From positions 1 through 42,886 of the forward strand of contig NZ_JAQGIZ010000010.1 in NCBI RefSeq assembly GCF_028290885.1: 42,886 nucleotides of DNA, given 5' to 3'. Positions 16,483 to 25,042 of this stretch are shown in pieces. Position 1 is the stretch's first letter, and every line of letters starts with the position of its first letter. The position numbers and the translations under genes were made by a program. Source of the DNA: Phenylobacterium sp. (GTDB lineage Bacteria; Pseudomonadota; Alphaproteobacteria; Caulobacterales; Caulobacteraceae). The notes under the pieces are model-generated. The model searched no databases and was not told the DNA's origin. It saw only the letters and a program-made list of their open reading frames with translations.

Positions 16483-16992
16483 TCAGCCACAGCTATCGAA
16501 CCTCAGGAACCGGCCCGCATGATAGAGCAGAGGCTGCGCGGCCGAGGTGCGCTCGATGCGAACCCCGCGCCCCACGACGATGAAGTGGTCTCCCGCGAGA
16601 GATGTGGTTTCGACGACGCAGTCGATGAAGATCGGCGCCGCATGGAGCTGTGGCGCGCCACCCTCCAGGGACCCGAAGGGTTGTCCTTCGAATCGCTCGA
16701 GTTCCGGCGCCACGGCGAACCGGCGCGCCAGGTCGCCGCTGTCGTCGGCCAGGATGTTGACCCCGAAGACGCCGCATTCCGCGACCGGGCTGCAGCACGG
16801 ATTCGAACGATCCAGGCAGATCAGCAGCAGCGGCGGCTCGAGCGAGACCGAACAGAACGCGCTGACCGTGGAGCCGAGCGGCGCGCCCCGGCGCCAGGTG
16901 GTCACCACGGTGACGCCGGTCGGGAAGTAGCCCATGGCGGCGCGCCATTCGGTGGGCGTCGGCGCAGGGGCGGTGGTCAGCTGACTGGCCAT
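16483..16992 (-). CDS. flavin reductase (DIM6/NTAB family)
   Basis: The 169-residue protein fits the FMN-binding split-barrel flavin reductases that supply FMNH2 or FADH2 to two-component monooxygenases. Signatures are WRAAMGYFPTGVTVVTT, GSTVSAFCSVSLEPPLLLICL and GVNILADD. The ATG at 16992 overlaps the end of the amidohydrolase gene by 16 bp, so translation is coupled. No flavin-dependent oxygenase is encoded in this window, so its partner must lie elsewhere, or it serves the VOC or Rieske enzyme in an unusual way. Confidence 0.87.
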   Translation of the reverse strand: MASQLTTAPAPTPTEWRAAMGYFPTGVTVVTTWRRGAPLGSTVSAFCSVSLEPPLLLICLDRSNPCCSPVAECGVFGVNILADDSGDLARRFAVAPELERFEGQPFGSLEGGAPQLHAAPIFIDCVVETTSLAGDHFIVVGRGVRIERTSAAQPLLYHAGRFLRFDSCG

Positions 16993-18374
16993 GGCGTCCG
17001 GTTCGGAAGACGGGTGCGGGCGATCACCGCCCGGCCCGCCTGACGGGCGTCGGCGAGCAGCTTGGGTTCGTCGATCAGGGTGGCGTGGCCGGCTTCGAGC
17101 ACCCGCACGCCGTCGATCCAGGCGCTGTGCACACCGGAGGAGGGGGCGCTCAGCGCCAGCTGCCCCACGGCGTCGAAGACCGTGCCCCATTCCGGAAGGT
17201 CCGTGTCGTGGAGCACGAAGTCCGCCTTCTTGCCCACCTCCAACGAGCCGATGAACGAGGACCAGCCCAGCGCCCGGGCCGCGTTCAGCGTCGCCATCTC
17301 CAGGATCGTCGTCGCCGGGATCAGATCCTGGTTGCGGCGCGCGTCGCGAAACAGGCTGGCCATCAGGCGGCCGGACGCCAGGATGTCCGCCGCCAGCCCG
17401 TCGGTCCCGAGCATCAGGTTGACCCCGCGATCCAGCATCTCGGGGAAGCGGCCGATGTGCGCGACCCCGAACCCGCCCTGCAGGGCCGCATGAGGGCAGT
17501 GGATGGCGCCAGCCCCGGACTCCACGAGCAGGTCGAGCTCGCTCTCGTCGATGTCGGCCAGGTGAGTGAGCATCACGCTCTCACCCAGCACCTCGATGTC
17601 GGCCAGGTGTTCGAGCGGCCGGCGGTTGTACTTCGCGAGGAACCACTCGGGATCGCCCGAACGAGGGCTCATGTGCGCCGAGACGCGCAAGCCATGCTGG
17701 TCGGCCAGGGCCTTGGCCGCCCGCCAGACGTCGTCGGAGTTAGTCGAGTGGCCGACGAGCAGGGGCCATGCCGCCAGCCGACTGTCCTCACCGCGGTCAG
17801 GGTATCGTTCGACCTCGTCCTCGAGCAGGCCGATCGCCGCGGCCGAAAGCGCCGCCTGGTCGTCGTCGGGGCTGTAGGCGCGGCCTTCCACCCACTGTCC
17901 CACGCGACCGCGGATCCCGGTTTCGGCCAGGCCGTCCATCACCGCGTCGAGCTGGATGACCGTGCCGGCTTCGACGAAGGTCGTCGTGCCATAGCGGATC
18001 ATGCTCAGCGCCGCGACCTGGGCCGCGATGCGCTCCTCCTCGGCGGTCTGGGCCCGGAAGATGGGAATCACCCAACGCTGCAGCTTGTCGGACCAGCTGT
18101 CTTCCGGCGCCCCCCGGGCGAATCCCCGGGTGATGGGATCGCCGGTGATGTGGATGTGGCCGTCGACGAAGCCCGGGGTGATGACGAAGCGACGGCCGTC
18201 GATGGTCTCGCGGGCCGACACCTGTCGCGCCAGGGCTTCGCGCTTGCCGACCGCCACGATGCGGTCGCCGGCGATCGCCAGGGCGGCGTCCTCGATCACC
18301 CGGCGCTCGGCGTCCATAGTGATCAGCGTCGCGCCGGAAATCAGCAGGTCGGCTTGAACGGGTGGCCCACTCAT
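16977..18374 (-). CDS. amidohydrolase of the TrzA/AtzA/SsnA type
   Basis: The 465-residue metal-dependent hydrolase has the family ligands in order: His73-x-His75 (GFVDGHIH), His234 (VSAHMSP), His271 (MLTHLADIDE) and Asp325 (LGTDG). This subgroup deaminates, dechlorinates or opens N-heterocycles such as triazines, guanine, hydroxyatrazine and 5-methylthioadenosine. Ligands and lid are intact. It overlaps the MFS gene by 4 bp (ATGA) and the flavin reductase by 16 bp. In context it is the best candidate for removing an amino or other substituent from, or opening, a nitrogen heterocycle before the hydantoinase and allophanate steps; the substrate is inference. Confidence 0.86.
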   Translation of the reverse strand: MSGPPVQADLLISGATLITMDAERRVIEDAALAIAGDRIVAVGKREALARQVSARETIDGRRFVITPGFVDGHIHITGDPITRGFARGAPEDSWSDKLQRWVIPIFRAQTAEEERIAAQVAALSMIRYGTTTFVEAGTVIQLDAVMDGLAETGIRGRVGQWVEGRAYSPDDDQAALSAAAIGLLEDEVERYPDRGEDSRLAAWPLLVGHSTNSDDVWRAAKALADQHGLRVSAHMSPRSGDPEWFLAKYNRRPLEHLADIEVLGESVMLTHLADIDESELDLLVESGAGAIHCPHAALQGGFGVAHIGRFPEMLDRGVNLMLGTDGLAADILASGRLMASLFRDARRNQDLIPATTILEMATLNAARALGWSSFIGSLEVGKKADFVLHDTDLPEWGTVFDAVGQLALSAPSSGVHSAWIDGVRVLEAGHATLIDEPKLLADARQAGRAVIARTRLPNRTPWPVS

Positions 18375-19624
18375 GACGCGCCCTCGCCGAGGGCCTCGAG
18401 CTCCGGCGCGATCCGCGGGACCGGCGGGCGCATGAACACGGTGGCGGCCAGCATCAGACACGTCACGACGACGCAGAGCCAGAACATGCCGGTGAAGCTG
18501 CCCAGAGTGTCGCGACCCCAGCCGCCGAAGGCGGGCCCGATCGCCGCGGTGGTGCTGATCAGGCACATGATCGAGAACAGCTCGAGGTTCGGCCGCTTTC
18601 CGAAGTACTGGTAGAGCAGCATGGTCGAAGCCAGCAGCGACAGGCCGAGGCCCAGGCCGACGCCGACCGCATAGACCATCATCAGGCCCCAGCCGCTGGC
18701 CTGCGCCAGGCCCGCGGTGCCGACGCTCAGGGCCAGCAGCGAGGCGATCATCAGGGTCTTGGCCGAAACCCTCTCGCCGACCACGCCGCCCAAGACCGAC
18801 ACGCCTGCGCCGATCAAAGCCTCCAGACTGAGCATGGCGGCCGCGGCCTTCGCGTCCACGCCGCGCTGGGTGAGGTGCGCGACGGCGAAGCCGTGCGCCG
18901 TGGTGTTGATCAGCAGGAAGGTCGTGTAGCCGCCGACGATCACATAGAACTGCGAGGTCGCCAGCGCCCGACGCACCGTCCAGTCCTTCAGGCCCTCGAG
19001 CACTTCGGCCGGGCCTTCGATCTCCGGAGCGGCGGCGGCGTGACGGCTCTCATCGCGTTTGCCGGGGGTGGTCAGAATGGCGAACAGCCCCGCCGCCAGC
19101 GCCATGACCACGAAGGTCAGCCAGTAGGGCCGCCAGCCGTGGGTCAGCTCGTGCACGCCCACGTACATCAGGGGCCCGGCCACCTGGCCGAGCGCGCCGA
19201 TGGTGAAATAGGCGCCGAGCGCGGTCGACCGATTCTTGAAGAGGTCGGTGAGCACGTGGGTGCCCGGCACCGTGCTCACCAGCGCGAACGACAGGCCGAT
19301 CAGCACGGTGGCCGCCAGGTACAGCCAGACGGAGTGGGTGATCGCCATGGCGCCAAAGCCGGCGGCCATGCAGAGCGTGCCCATCACCATGGAGCCCCGC
19401 ACGCCGATCCGCCGGATCAACACCGCCGGCGCCAGGCTGCCGAGCCCGCAGGCGACGCCCAGCAAGGTGTAGCCGAGCCCCGCCTGCGTCCAGCTCCAGT
19501 GCATCTCGCTGACCATGGCCGGCAGCACCACGCCCAGAGACGAGAACGCACCCGCCGCGACGACGAAAAATATCAGGCTCAGGGCCGAGAACGTGAACCA
19601 GCGACGCGCGGGAAGGCGGGGCAA
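18371..19624 (-). CDS. MFS transporter
   Basis: The roughly 417-residue transporter has about 12 membrane spans in two halves joined by a charged loop (LTTPGKRDESRHAAAAPEIEG). It resembles monocarboxylate/oxalate-formate-type MFS proteins. The start is uncertain: the TTG at 19624 fits the end of the upstream VOC gene (7-bp spacing) and leaves a normal N-terminus before the first span, with GGGAG about 10 nt upstream. Longer in-frame extensions would read through the VOC gene and lack homology. It is the likely inner-membrane importer of the substrate that the TonB receptor brings to the periplasm. Confidence 0.82.
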   Translation of the reverse strand: MPRLPARRWFTFSALSLIFFVVAAGAFSSLGVVLPAMVSEMHWSWTQAGLGYTLLGVACGLGSLAPAVLIRRIGVRGSMVMGTLCMAAGFGAMAITHSVWLYLAATVLIGLSFALVSTVPGTHVLTDLFKNRSTALGAYFTIGALGQVAGPLMYVGVHELTHGWRPYWLTFVVMALAAGLFAILTTPGKRDESRHAAAAPEIEGPAEVLEGLKDWTVRRALATSQFYVIVGGYTTFLLINTTAHGFAVAHLTQRGVDAKAAAAMLSLEALIGAGVSVLGGVVGERVSAKTLMIASLLALSVGTAGLAQASGWGLMMVYAVGVGLGLGLSLLASTMLLYQYFGKRPNLELFSIMCLISTTAAIGPAFGGWGRDTLGSFTGMFWLCVVVTCLMLAATVFMRPPVPRIAPELEALGEGAS

Positions 19625-19631
19625 GACGCGG

Positions 19632-20126
19632 TTACTCCCGGGTGTAGTTGGCAGGAACCTGCGGATCCGGCCCGGCCTTCCCCCACAGGACGATCTCATT
19701 GCCCCAGGGGTCTTGGAAGGCGTGGTTGTAGCCGTTGAATTCCTTCCAGTAGTGGTCGCGCCACAGTTCGGTTGCGCCGCGCTCGACCGCGCGCGCCAGG
19801 ATGTTCTCGTACGACTGGCCGTCGCCCACCAGGATCCAGATGCGGGCCTTGCGCCCCTCGCCGGCGAGCGTGCGCGGGCCCACGCCCTTGGGGTCGGGAT
19901 GCGGACGCGCGTTGGCCGCATCGAAGATGCCGAGGTGCAGGTTGCCGATCTGGCTCTCCGAGCCGTCCGGGTTCAGGAAGTTGCCGCCGGGCACCATGCG
20001 GTGGAAGACGCCGCGCGGTCGGTCGTCGTCGCGCCAGCCGAACACCTCGGCGTAGAACTTGCCGGCCGCCGCCGGGTCGTCGGACGCCAGGTCGACGAAG
20101 ATCAGGGTGTTGGGCGTCGTCGTCAT
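19632..20126 (-). CDS. VOC-family protein
   Basis: The 164-residue protein has the N-terminal module TLIFVDLASDDPAAAGKFYAEVFGW and the C-terminal FQDPWGNEIVLWG of the vicinal-oxygen-chelate fold, as in CFP32-type glyoxalase-like proteins. The ATG at 20126 has AAAGGA at normal distance; an ATG at 20147 is a poorer alternative. It lies 25 bp after the cupin gene and 7 bp before the MFS gene, inside the operon. It is distinct from the other VOC protein at 15869. The catalytic role is unknown. Confidence 0.82.
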   Translation of the reverse strand: MTTTPNTLIFVDLASDDPAAAGKFYAEVFGWRDDDRPRGVFHRMVPGGNFLNPDGSESQIGNLHLGIFDAANARPHPDPKGVGPRTLAGEGRKARIWILVGDGQSYENILARAVERGATELWRDHYWKEFNGYNHAFQDPWGNEIVLWGKAGPDPQVPANYTRE

Positions 20127-20151
20127 CGGGTGTCCTTTGTCGGTCATGGGT

Positions 20152-20487
20152 TCAGGCGGCGTATTCGGCGCGCCTGGGCGTGAAGACGTCGAGATTCAAC
20201 ACGGCTTCATCGCCGACCACCACGCCCCAGTGGCGTGCGTTCGGCGGCACCACCAGCAAACCGCCCGGTCCGAGCCGCGTGACGGTTTCGCCGATGTGGA
20301 AGTCGATTTGGCCCGACAGGATGTAGACGATCTGCTCGTGCGGATGATCGTGTGGGCGCGGTTCGTGGCCGGGCTGCAGCCGGTTGAGCGATACGGTCGC
20401 CCCCTCGCCGGAGAACGCCTTGCGCTCCACGCCGTCGCGGACATGCTCCCATGGCGTGGCGTTCCAATCGATCGCGTGAATGTCCAT
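20152..20487 (-). CDS. small cupin-domain protein
   Basis: The 111-residue single-domain cupin has motif 1, PHDHPHEQIVYILSGQIDFHIG, with His46, His48 and Glu51 as likely metal ligands, and motif 2 with His86 (PPNARHWGVV). Small cupins of this type act as isomerases, dioxygenases or ligand sensors. It sits between HyuB (19 bp upstream) and the VOC gene (25 bp downstream), so it is part of the catabolic operon. The reaction cannot be assigned. Confidence 0.85.
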   Translation of the reverse strand: MDIHAIDWNATPWEHVRDGVERKAFSGEGATVSLNRLQPGHEPRPHDHPHEQIVYILSGQIDFHIGETVTRLGPGGLLVVPPNARHWGVVVGDEAVLNLDVFTPRRAEYAA

Positions 20488-20506
20488 GGCTGCGGTGTCC
20501 TTGATC

Positions 20507-22054
20507 TCAGGCAGGACCGTATCCCCCGCCGCCAGGTGTCTCCAGCACCACCTGGTCGCCGGGCTGCATCATCATCTTCTTGCCTTCCGAGACGGACTTG
20601 CCGTTGATCAGGAAGCGGCCGGGCGCGCCGTCCTCGCCGCCGTCGAGGCCCTCCGGCCCGCTGTCGAGGCGGCTGGGAACCGCATTCAGCAGCCACGGCT
20701 GCTCGGTCCGCATGTGGAAGCCGATCACCTGACCGTCGCCGCCGGGCGTCCGGCCCTTGCCGCCGGAGCCGCGGCGCAGCTCGCGCCGGTCGAAGACGAT
20801 CGGCATGGTGGCCTCGAGGATCTCCACAGGCACCGCCGCCACGCCGGTAGGATAGCAGGTGGCGCTGGGGCCGGACTTGGTGAGCCGTGCGCCCATGCCT
20901 CCGGAATAGTTGAACATCGAGGATGTGAAGGCCTCGCCCGTCGCCGACTTGCCCTGGATCTGGACCGTCCAGACCGCGCCGGATCCCTCCGCCAGCACCC
21001 GGTCGGGCATCACCTGGTAGAGGGCCTTCAAGATGGGCATGGGTACGAACATGCCGACCACGTGCCGCGCGTTGAGCGGCGACGGGTACTCGGCGTTGAC
21101 GATGGAGCCCTTCGGGGCGGTGACCTTGATCGGGGCGAGCGAGCCATAGTTGTTCGGCTGCTCGGGGTTGAGGCAGCTGCGGACCGCGAAGGTCGAATAG
21201 GCGTGCGTGTAGTTCATCACCACGTTGATGCCCATCGGGCTCGCGCCGGAGCTGCCGGTGAAGTCGATCGTGACCTCGCCGGCCTCGTTGTCGATGGTGA
21301 CCGCCGCCTTTAGGGTGATGACGTCGCCGCCCGGCACATCAAAGCGGCTTTCGCCATGCCAGGTGCCTGCTGGAAGGGCGCGGATCGCATCCCGCGTGGC
21401 CTTCTCCGAGCGGGTGATGATCTCGTCGGACAGCGCTTCGATGTCGTCGAGGCCGTGGCGCGCGCAAAGCGCGTTGAGCCGCTCGCCGCCGGCGCGCCCG
21501 CTGGAGACCTGGGCGGCGAGATCGCCGAACACATGATCGGGCGTTCGCACGTTGCGCCCAATGATCGCGTGCAGCACGGCGTTGGGCTCGCCGGCTTCGT
21601 AGAGCTTGAGGGGCGGAATCCAGAGGCCTTCCTCGTGTATGTCGCGGGCGCCGGCGCCGATCCCATAGCCGCTGATGTCGGTATGGTGGATCGTGGAGCC
21701 GATGAAACCGATCAGGCGCTCGCCCTTGAAGATCGGACAGAGGACAGTGATGTCGAAGAAATGCCCCGCCGACATCCACGGATCGTTGGTGATCACGATG
21801 TCGCCCGGGACGAGCTTCCCCTTGAACAGCTTGGCCAGGCTCTCGCCGGCGGCGGCCAGCGAGTTGATGTGGCCCGGCGTGCCGGTGTTCGCCTGCGCCA
21901 CCATCCGCCCACGCGCATCGAACAGTCCGCTCGCCAGATCGCCGGCCTCCCGGACCACGGGGCTGAAGGCGATCCGCTGCAGAGCCTTGGCCTGCTCGCT
22001 GACGATGCTGATCAGGTTTGACCAGAGGATCTCGAGTTCGATGCCGTCCAACAT
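20507..22054 (-). CDS. hyuB: hydantoinase B/oxoprolinase family protein
   Basis: The 515-residue protein matches the HyuB subunit of ATP-dependent N-methylhydantoinase/acetophenone carboxylase/5-oxoprolinase systems. Examples are LFDARGRMVAQANTGTPGHI near residue 45, NDPWMSAGHFFDI near 90, and the C-terminal GGKGRTPGGDGQ and the Gly-rich TPGGGGYGPA end. HyuB works with HyuA to open or carboxylate a cyclic amide or related bond using ATP. Its ATG overlaps the HyuA stop by one base (TGATG), typical of subunits made in equal amounts. The absence of a third small subunit argues against an acetone carboxylase. Confidence 0.9.
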   Translation of the reverse strand: MLDGIELEILWSNLISIVSEQAKALQRIAFSPVVREAGDLASGLFDARGRMVAQANTGTPGHINSLAAAGESLAKLFKGKLVPGDIVITNDPWMSAGHFFDITVLCPIFKGERLIGFIGSTIHHTDISGYGIGAGARDIHEEGLWIPPLKLYEAGEPNAVLHAIIGRNVRTPDHVFGDLAAQVSSGRAGGERLNALCARHGLDDIEALSDEIITRSEKATRDAIRALPAGTWHGESRFDVPGGDVITLKAAVTIDNEAGEVTIDFTGSSGASPMGINVVMNYTHAYSTFAVRSCLNPEQPNNYGSLAPIKVTAPKGSIVNAEYPSPLNARHVVGMFVPMPILKALYQVMPDRVLAEGSGAVWTVQIQGKSATGEAFTSSMFNYSGGMGARLTKSGPSATCYPTGVAAVPVEILEATMPIVFDRRELRRGSGGKGRTPGGDGQVIGFHMRTEQPWLLNAVPSRLDSGPEGLDGGEDGAPGRFLINGKSVSEGKKMMMQPGDQVVLETPGGGGYGPA

Positions 22055-24120
22055 CAGGGGTTCCGCCTCGCGGTGATGCAGCCGATCGCGTCGACGACGC
22101 CGATCCAGCCGGGTGGAAGCACGACGGTGGTTTCGCGCTCCTCGATGAGCGCGGGCCCGGCGATGGTCTGGCCTTCGCAGAGCGCCGTCCGGTCGTAGAG
22201 CTTGGCGTTGGCCGTTCCGGCCCAGAGCGGGATCGCCCGCTCGCCCTTCGGAGCGGCCGGCGTCTTGGCGTTCGCCGGCGCTGCATCCACCACATTGTTG
22301 GGGCCCCGGGCCGTCAGCCGCCAGCTGACCACCTCGACCGGCACGTGGGAGGGATTGACCCCGTACTGCGCGAAGTAGGCGGCCTCGAACGTCGCGCGGA
22401 TCGCCTCGACGTCGCGCGTTTGGCGTGGATCGTGATCGAAGACGATGCCGACCTCGTTCTGTTGGCCGGCGTAGCGAAGGTCGGCGCCGAAGCTCCAGCG
22501 GATGTCGTCGGGCGCGGTCCCGGCTTCCACGAGCCCATCGCGGGCCTCGCTCTCCATCTCGCCGATCAGCCGCTCCAGCTCGCTCCAGTCGAGGGCTTCG
22601 ATCCGCCCGAGCGCGCTGCGCACCAGGTCCAGACGGACCGGGGTCACGAGCGAGCCGAAGGCGGAGAGCACGCTGGCCTGGGGAGGAAAGATCACGGCGG
22701 TGCTCTGCAGGAGCTCGCCGACCGCGCAGGCGTGGACGGGCCCGGCGCCGCCGAACGCCAGCAGCGGCAGGCCGCGATGGTCGACGCCGCGGTCCGTGGC
22801 GTGGGCGCGGGCGGCGCCGGCCATGGTTTCGGCCACGATGCGGAACACGCCGGCGGCGGTGTGCTCGCGGCTGGTCCCGAGCTCAGCGGCGACCCGATCC
22901 ATGGCGGCTTCCGCAGCCTTGCGGTCGAGGGGCATGTCACCGCCCAGGAAGTTGTCGGCGTCCAGCAGCCCCAGCACCAGGTCGGCATCGGTGACGGTCG
23001 GATCCGTCCCGCCGCGCCCGTAGCACGCCGGCCCTGGCTCGGATCCGGCGCTGCGGGGGCCCACCTTCAGGAGGCCCAGGCTGTCCACCGAGGCGATGCT
23101 GCCGCCGCCGGCTCCGATCTCGATCATGTCGATCGACGGGATCGTCAGCGGCATGCCGCTGCCTTCGGCGAACCGGTACATCCGGTCCACCTCGAAGCTT
23201 CCGGTCACCAGAGGCTTCCGGTCCTCGATGAGGCAGGCCTTGGCGGTGGTTCCGCCCATGTCGAAGGAGAGCAGCCGATTCAGCCCGAGGCGCTCGGCGT
23301 AGTAGGCGGCGGCCAGGGCCCCTGCGGCCGGACCGCTCTCGATCATCCGCACAGGATTGCGGCCGGCGACCTCCGCCCCGATCACGCCGCCGCTGCTCAG
23401 CATGATGAGCGGCCGGTTGCCGACCCCGGCGTTCTCCAGCCCGGCCTTCAGCCCACGGAGGTACGGCTCGGTGATCGGGGTGGTGTAGGCGTTGATCGCG
23501 GTGGTGGAGGCCCTTGGATATTCACGGATTTGCGGCGCCACGCTCGACGAGAGCGATAGATAGATTTCCGGGACCTCCGCGCGCAGCACCTCGGCGATCG
23601 CCTGCTCGTTGGCGCCGTTCCGGAAGGCGTTGATGAGGCAGATGGCGACGGACACCACGCCCTCCGCCTTCAGCCGTCGCGCGAGGGCCTCGATCTCCTC
23701 GGCCTGAACCGGTCGGAGCACCTGGCCGTCGGCCAGCACGCGTTCATCGACCTCGAAGGTCAGCGCCCTGGGGATCAGCGCGTCCGCGAACTCGATCTGC
23801 GGATCGTACATGTCGTAGCGATGTTCGTTGCGGATCGAGAGCACGTCGCCGAAGCCCTTGGTGCTGATCAGCGCGGTGGGGGAGCCCTTGCGCTCGATCA
23901 GCGCATTGGTGACGACGGTGGTGGCGTGGACAACGACGCCGTCAATCTCGTGGGGCGCCACGCCGGCCTTGCCCAGCACCAGATCCACGCCGCGGAAGAA
24001 GCCTTCGAGCAGGTCCTTGTGCGTCGTCAGGGTCTTGTCGACGACGAGTGACCCGTCGGAGCCGCGCAGCACCGCGTCGGTGAAGGTGCCGCCAATGTCG
24101 ATCGCGAGGGAATAGGACAT
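22054..24120 (-). CDS. hyuA: hydantoinase A/oxoprolinase family protein
   Basis: The 688-residue ATP-binding subunit has the acetate/sugar kinase-like phosphate loops: AIDIGGTFTDAVL at residues 6-18 and SFDMGGTTAKACLI near 290. It also shows the family segments HATTVVTNALIERKG, RMIESGPAAGALAAAY and LAFGGAGPVHACAVGELL. With HyuB it would carry out ATP-dependent hydrolysis of a cyclic amide such as N-methylhydantoin or 5-oxoproline, or an ATP-dependent carboxylation. It begins 3 bp after the IclR gene and overlaps hyuB by one base, so all three are probably on one transcript. Assignment between N-methylhydantoinase and other members is open. Confidence 0.9.
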   Translation of the reverse strand: MSYSLAIDIGGTFTDAVLRGSDGSLVVDKTLTTHKDLLEGFFRGVDLVLGKAGVAPHEIDGVVVHATTVVTNALIERKGSPTALISTKGFGDVLSIRNEHRYDMYDPQIEFADALIPRALTFEVDERVLADGQVLRPVQAEEIEALARRLKAEGVVSVAICLINAFRNGANEQAIAEVLRAEVPEIYLSLSSSVAPQIREYPRASTTAINAYTTPITEPYLRGLKAGLENAGVGNRPLIMLSSGGVIGAEVAGRNPVRMIESGPAAGALAAAYYAERLGLNRLLSFDMGGTTAKACLIEDRKPLVTGSFEVDRMYRFAEGSGMPLTIPSIDMIEIGAGGGSIASVDSLGLLKVGPRSAGSEPGPACYGRGGTDPTVTDADLVLGLLDADNFLGGDMPLDRKAAEAAMDRVAAELGTSREHTAAGVFRIVAETMAGAARAHATDRGVDHRGLPLLAFGGAGPVHACAVGELLQSTAVIFPPQASVLSAFGSLVTPVRLDLVRSALGRIEALDWSELERLIGEMESEARDGLVEAGTAPDDIRWSFGADLRYAGQQNEVGIVFDHDPRQTRDVEAIRATFEAAYFAQYGVNPSHVPVEVVSWRLTARGPNNVVDAAPANAKTPAAPKGERAIPLWAGTANAKLYDRTALCEGQTIAGPALIEERETTVVLPPGWIGVVDAIGCITARRNP

Positions 24121-24123
24121 GAT

Positions 24124-24921
24124 CTAAGCCGCCTGCCATCCGATGTTGCGAGACGCCGCCGCGGCCGCGGCCATCACCGCCTCCACTTGGCTCGCCGACG
24201 GTTCGGCGGGGATCAGTTGGGTCGCGCCCACGATCGCGATGGCGCCGCGGCAGACGCCCCGGTGGTCGAGGACAGGCGCGGCCAGGGCGTTGACGCCGAG
24301 CTGCACGGCGTCGACGGCGGTCGCCCAACCCTGGCGCCGCACGCGGGCGGCCGCATCACGCAAGGCGGCCGGGTCCACGAGCGTGTGCTCCGTCCAGGGT
24401 TTCAAGGGGCGTTGAACGACCTCTTCGATGAGCTGCGGCGGTCCGAAGGCGAGGGCGACGAGCCCGTGCGCCGAGGCGTGCAGATCGAGCTTCGAGCCAG
24501 GTCGCACGCCGAATTCGATCACGCTCGCGCCCTGCAGCATTTCGAGCACCACCACCTCGTCGCCGACCAGCACGGAGGCCGTCACGGCGAAGCCCGTGGC
24601 CCGGCGCAAGGGGGCCATGAGCGGCCGGATCGCGGCGACGACGTCGAACCGCTCGCGCGCCCGTTCACCGAGCGTGAGCAGCCCCACGCCCAGCTCATAG
24701 CCTTCGGTGCGGGCGTCCTGACGGGCGTAACCCCGCTGCACGAAGGCGCGCAGGTGCCGGTGGGCGCGCGGCTTGGAGATGTCCAGCGCGCGGGCGATCT
24801 CGGTGACTCCCAGTGGTTGGTGCGCCCCGGCCAGGAACTCGAGCAGCCGGAAGATCAGCTCCACGGACTCCAGGTCAGAGCCGGTCGAGGTCGGTGGTGG
24901 GGCGAGCAGGCCGAGGGTCAC
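24124..24921 (-). CDS. IclR-family transcriptional regulator
   Basis: The 265-residue regulator has a winged helix (about 25-85, with GVTEIARALDISKPRAHRHL) and the IclR ligand-binding domain (about 95-255). IclR proteins repress or activate aromatic and amide catabolism in response to pathway metabolites. The start is GTG at 24921, next to a 9-bp-arm inverted repeat at 24925-24959. It is the first gene of the hyuA-hyuB operon, so it probably regulates itself and the whole operon. The gap to the upstream AraC gene is 121 bp. Confidence 0.87.
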   Translation of the reverse strand: MTLGLLAPPPTSTGSDLESVELIFRLLEFLAGAHQPLGVTEIARALDISKPRAHRHLRAFVQRGYARQDARTEGYELGVGLLTLGERARERFDVVAAIRPLMAPLRRATGFAVTASVLVGDEVVVLEMLQGASVIEFGVRPGSKLDLHASAHGLVALAFGPPQLIEEVVQRPLKPWTEHTLVDPAALRDAAARVRRQGWATAVDAVQLGVNALAAPVLDHRGVCRGAIAIVGATQLIPAEPSASQVEAVMAAAAAASRNIGWQAA

Positions 24922-24924
24922 GCG

Positions 24925-24959
24925 TTCCGTTCACCGAAATGGGGTTTTGCTGAACGGAA
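24925..24959. promoter_or_regulatory. inverted repeat operator of the IclR/hydantoinase operon
   Basis: TTCCGTTCA (24925-24933) and TGAACGGAA (24951-24959) form a perfect 9-bp inverted repeat with a 17-bp spacer, directly upstream of the IclR GTG start. It is overlapped by a direct repeat: CCGTTCACCGA at 24927-24937 and CCGTTTACCGA at 24967-24977, 40 bp apart, which puts two half-sites on the same DNA face pattern. IclR-family operators are commonly pairs of such repeats overlapping the regulator's own promoter. Confidence 0.65.
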
Positions 24960-25042
24960 TTGACGCCCGTTTACCGAGGGCTGTCTATGCGGCCGCCGCC
25001 CGAGTATTTGCTCAGCCGCGCCCGCGCGTCGGATCGTTTCGC

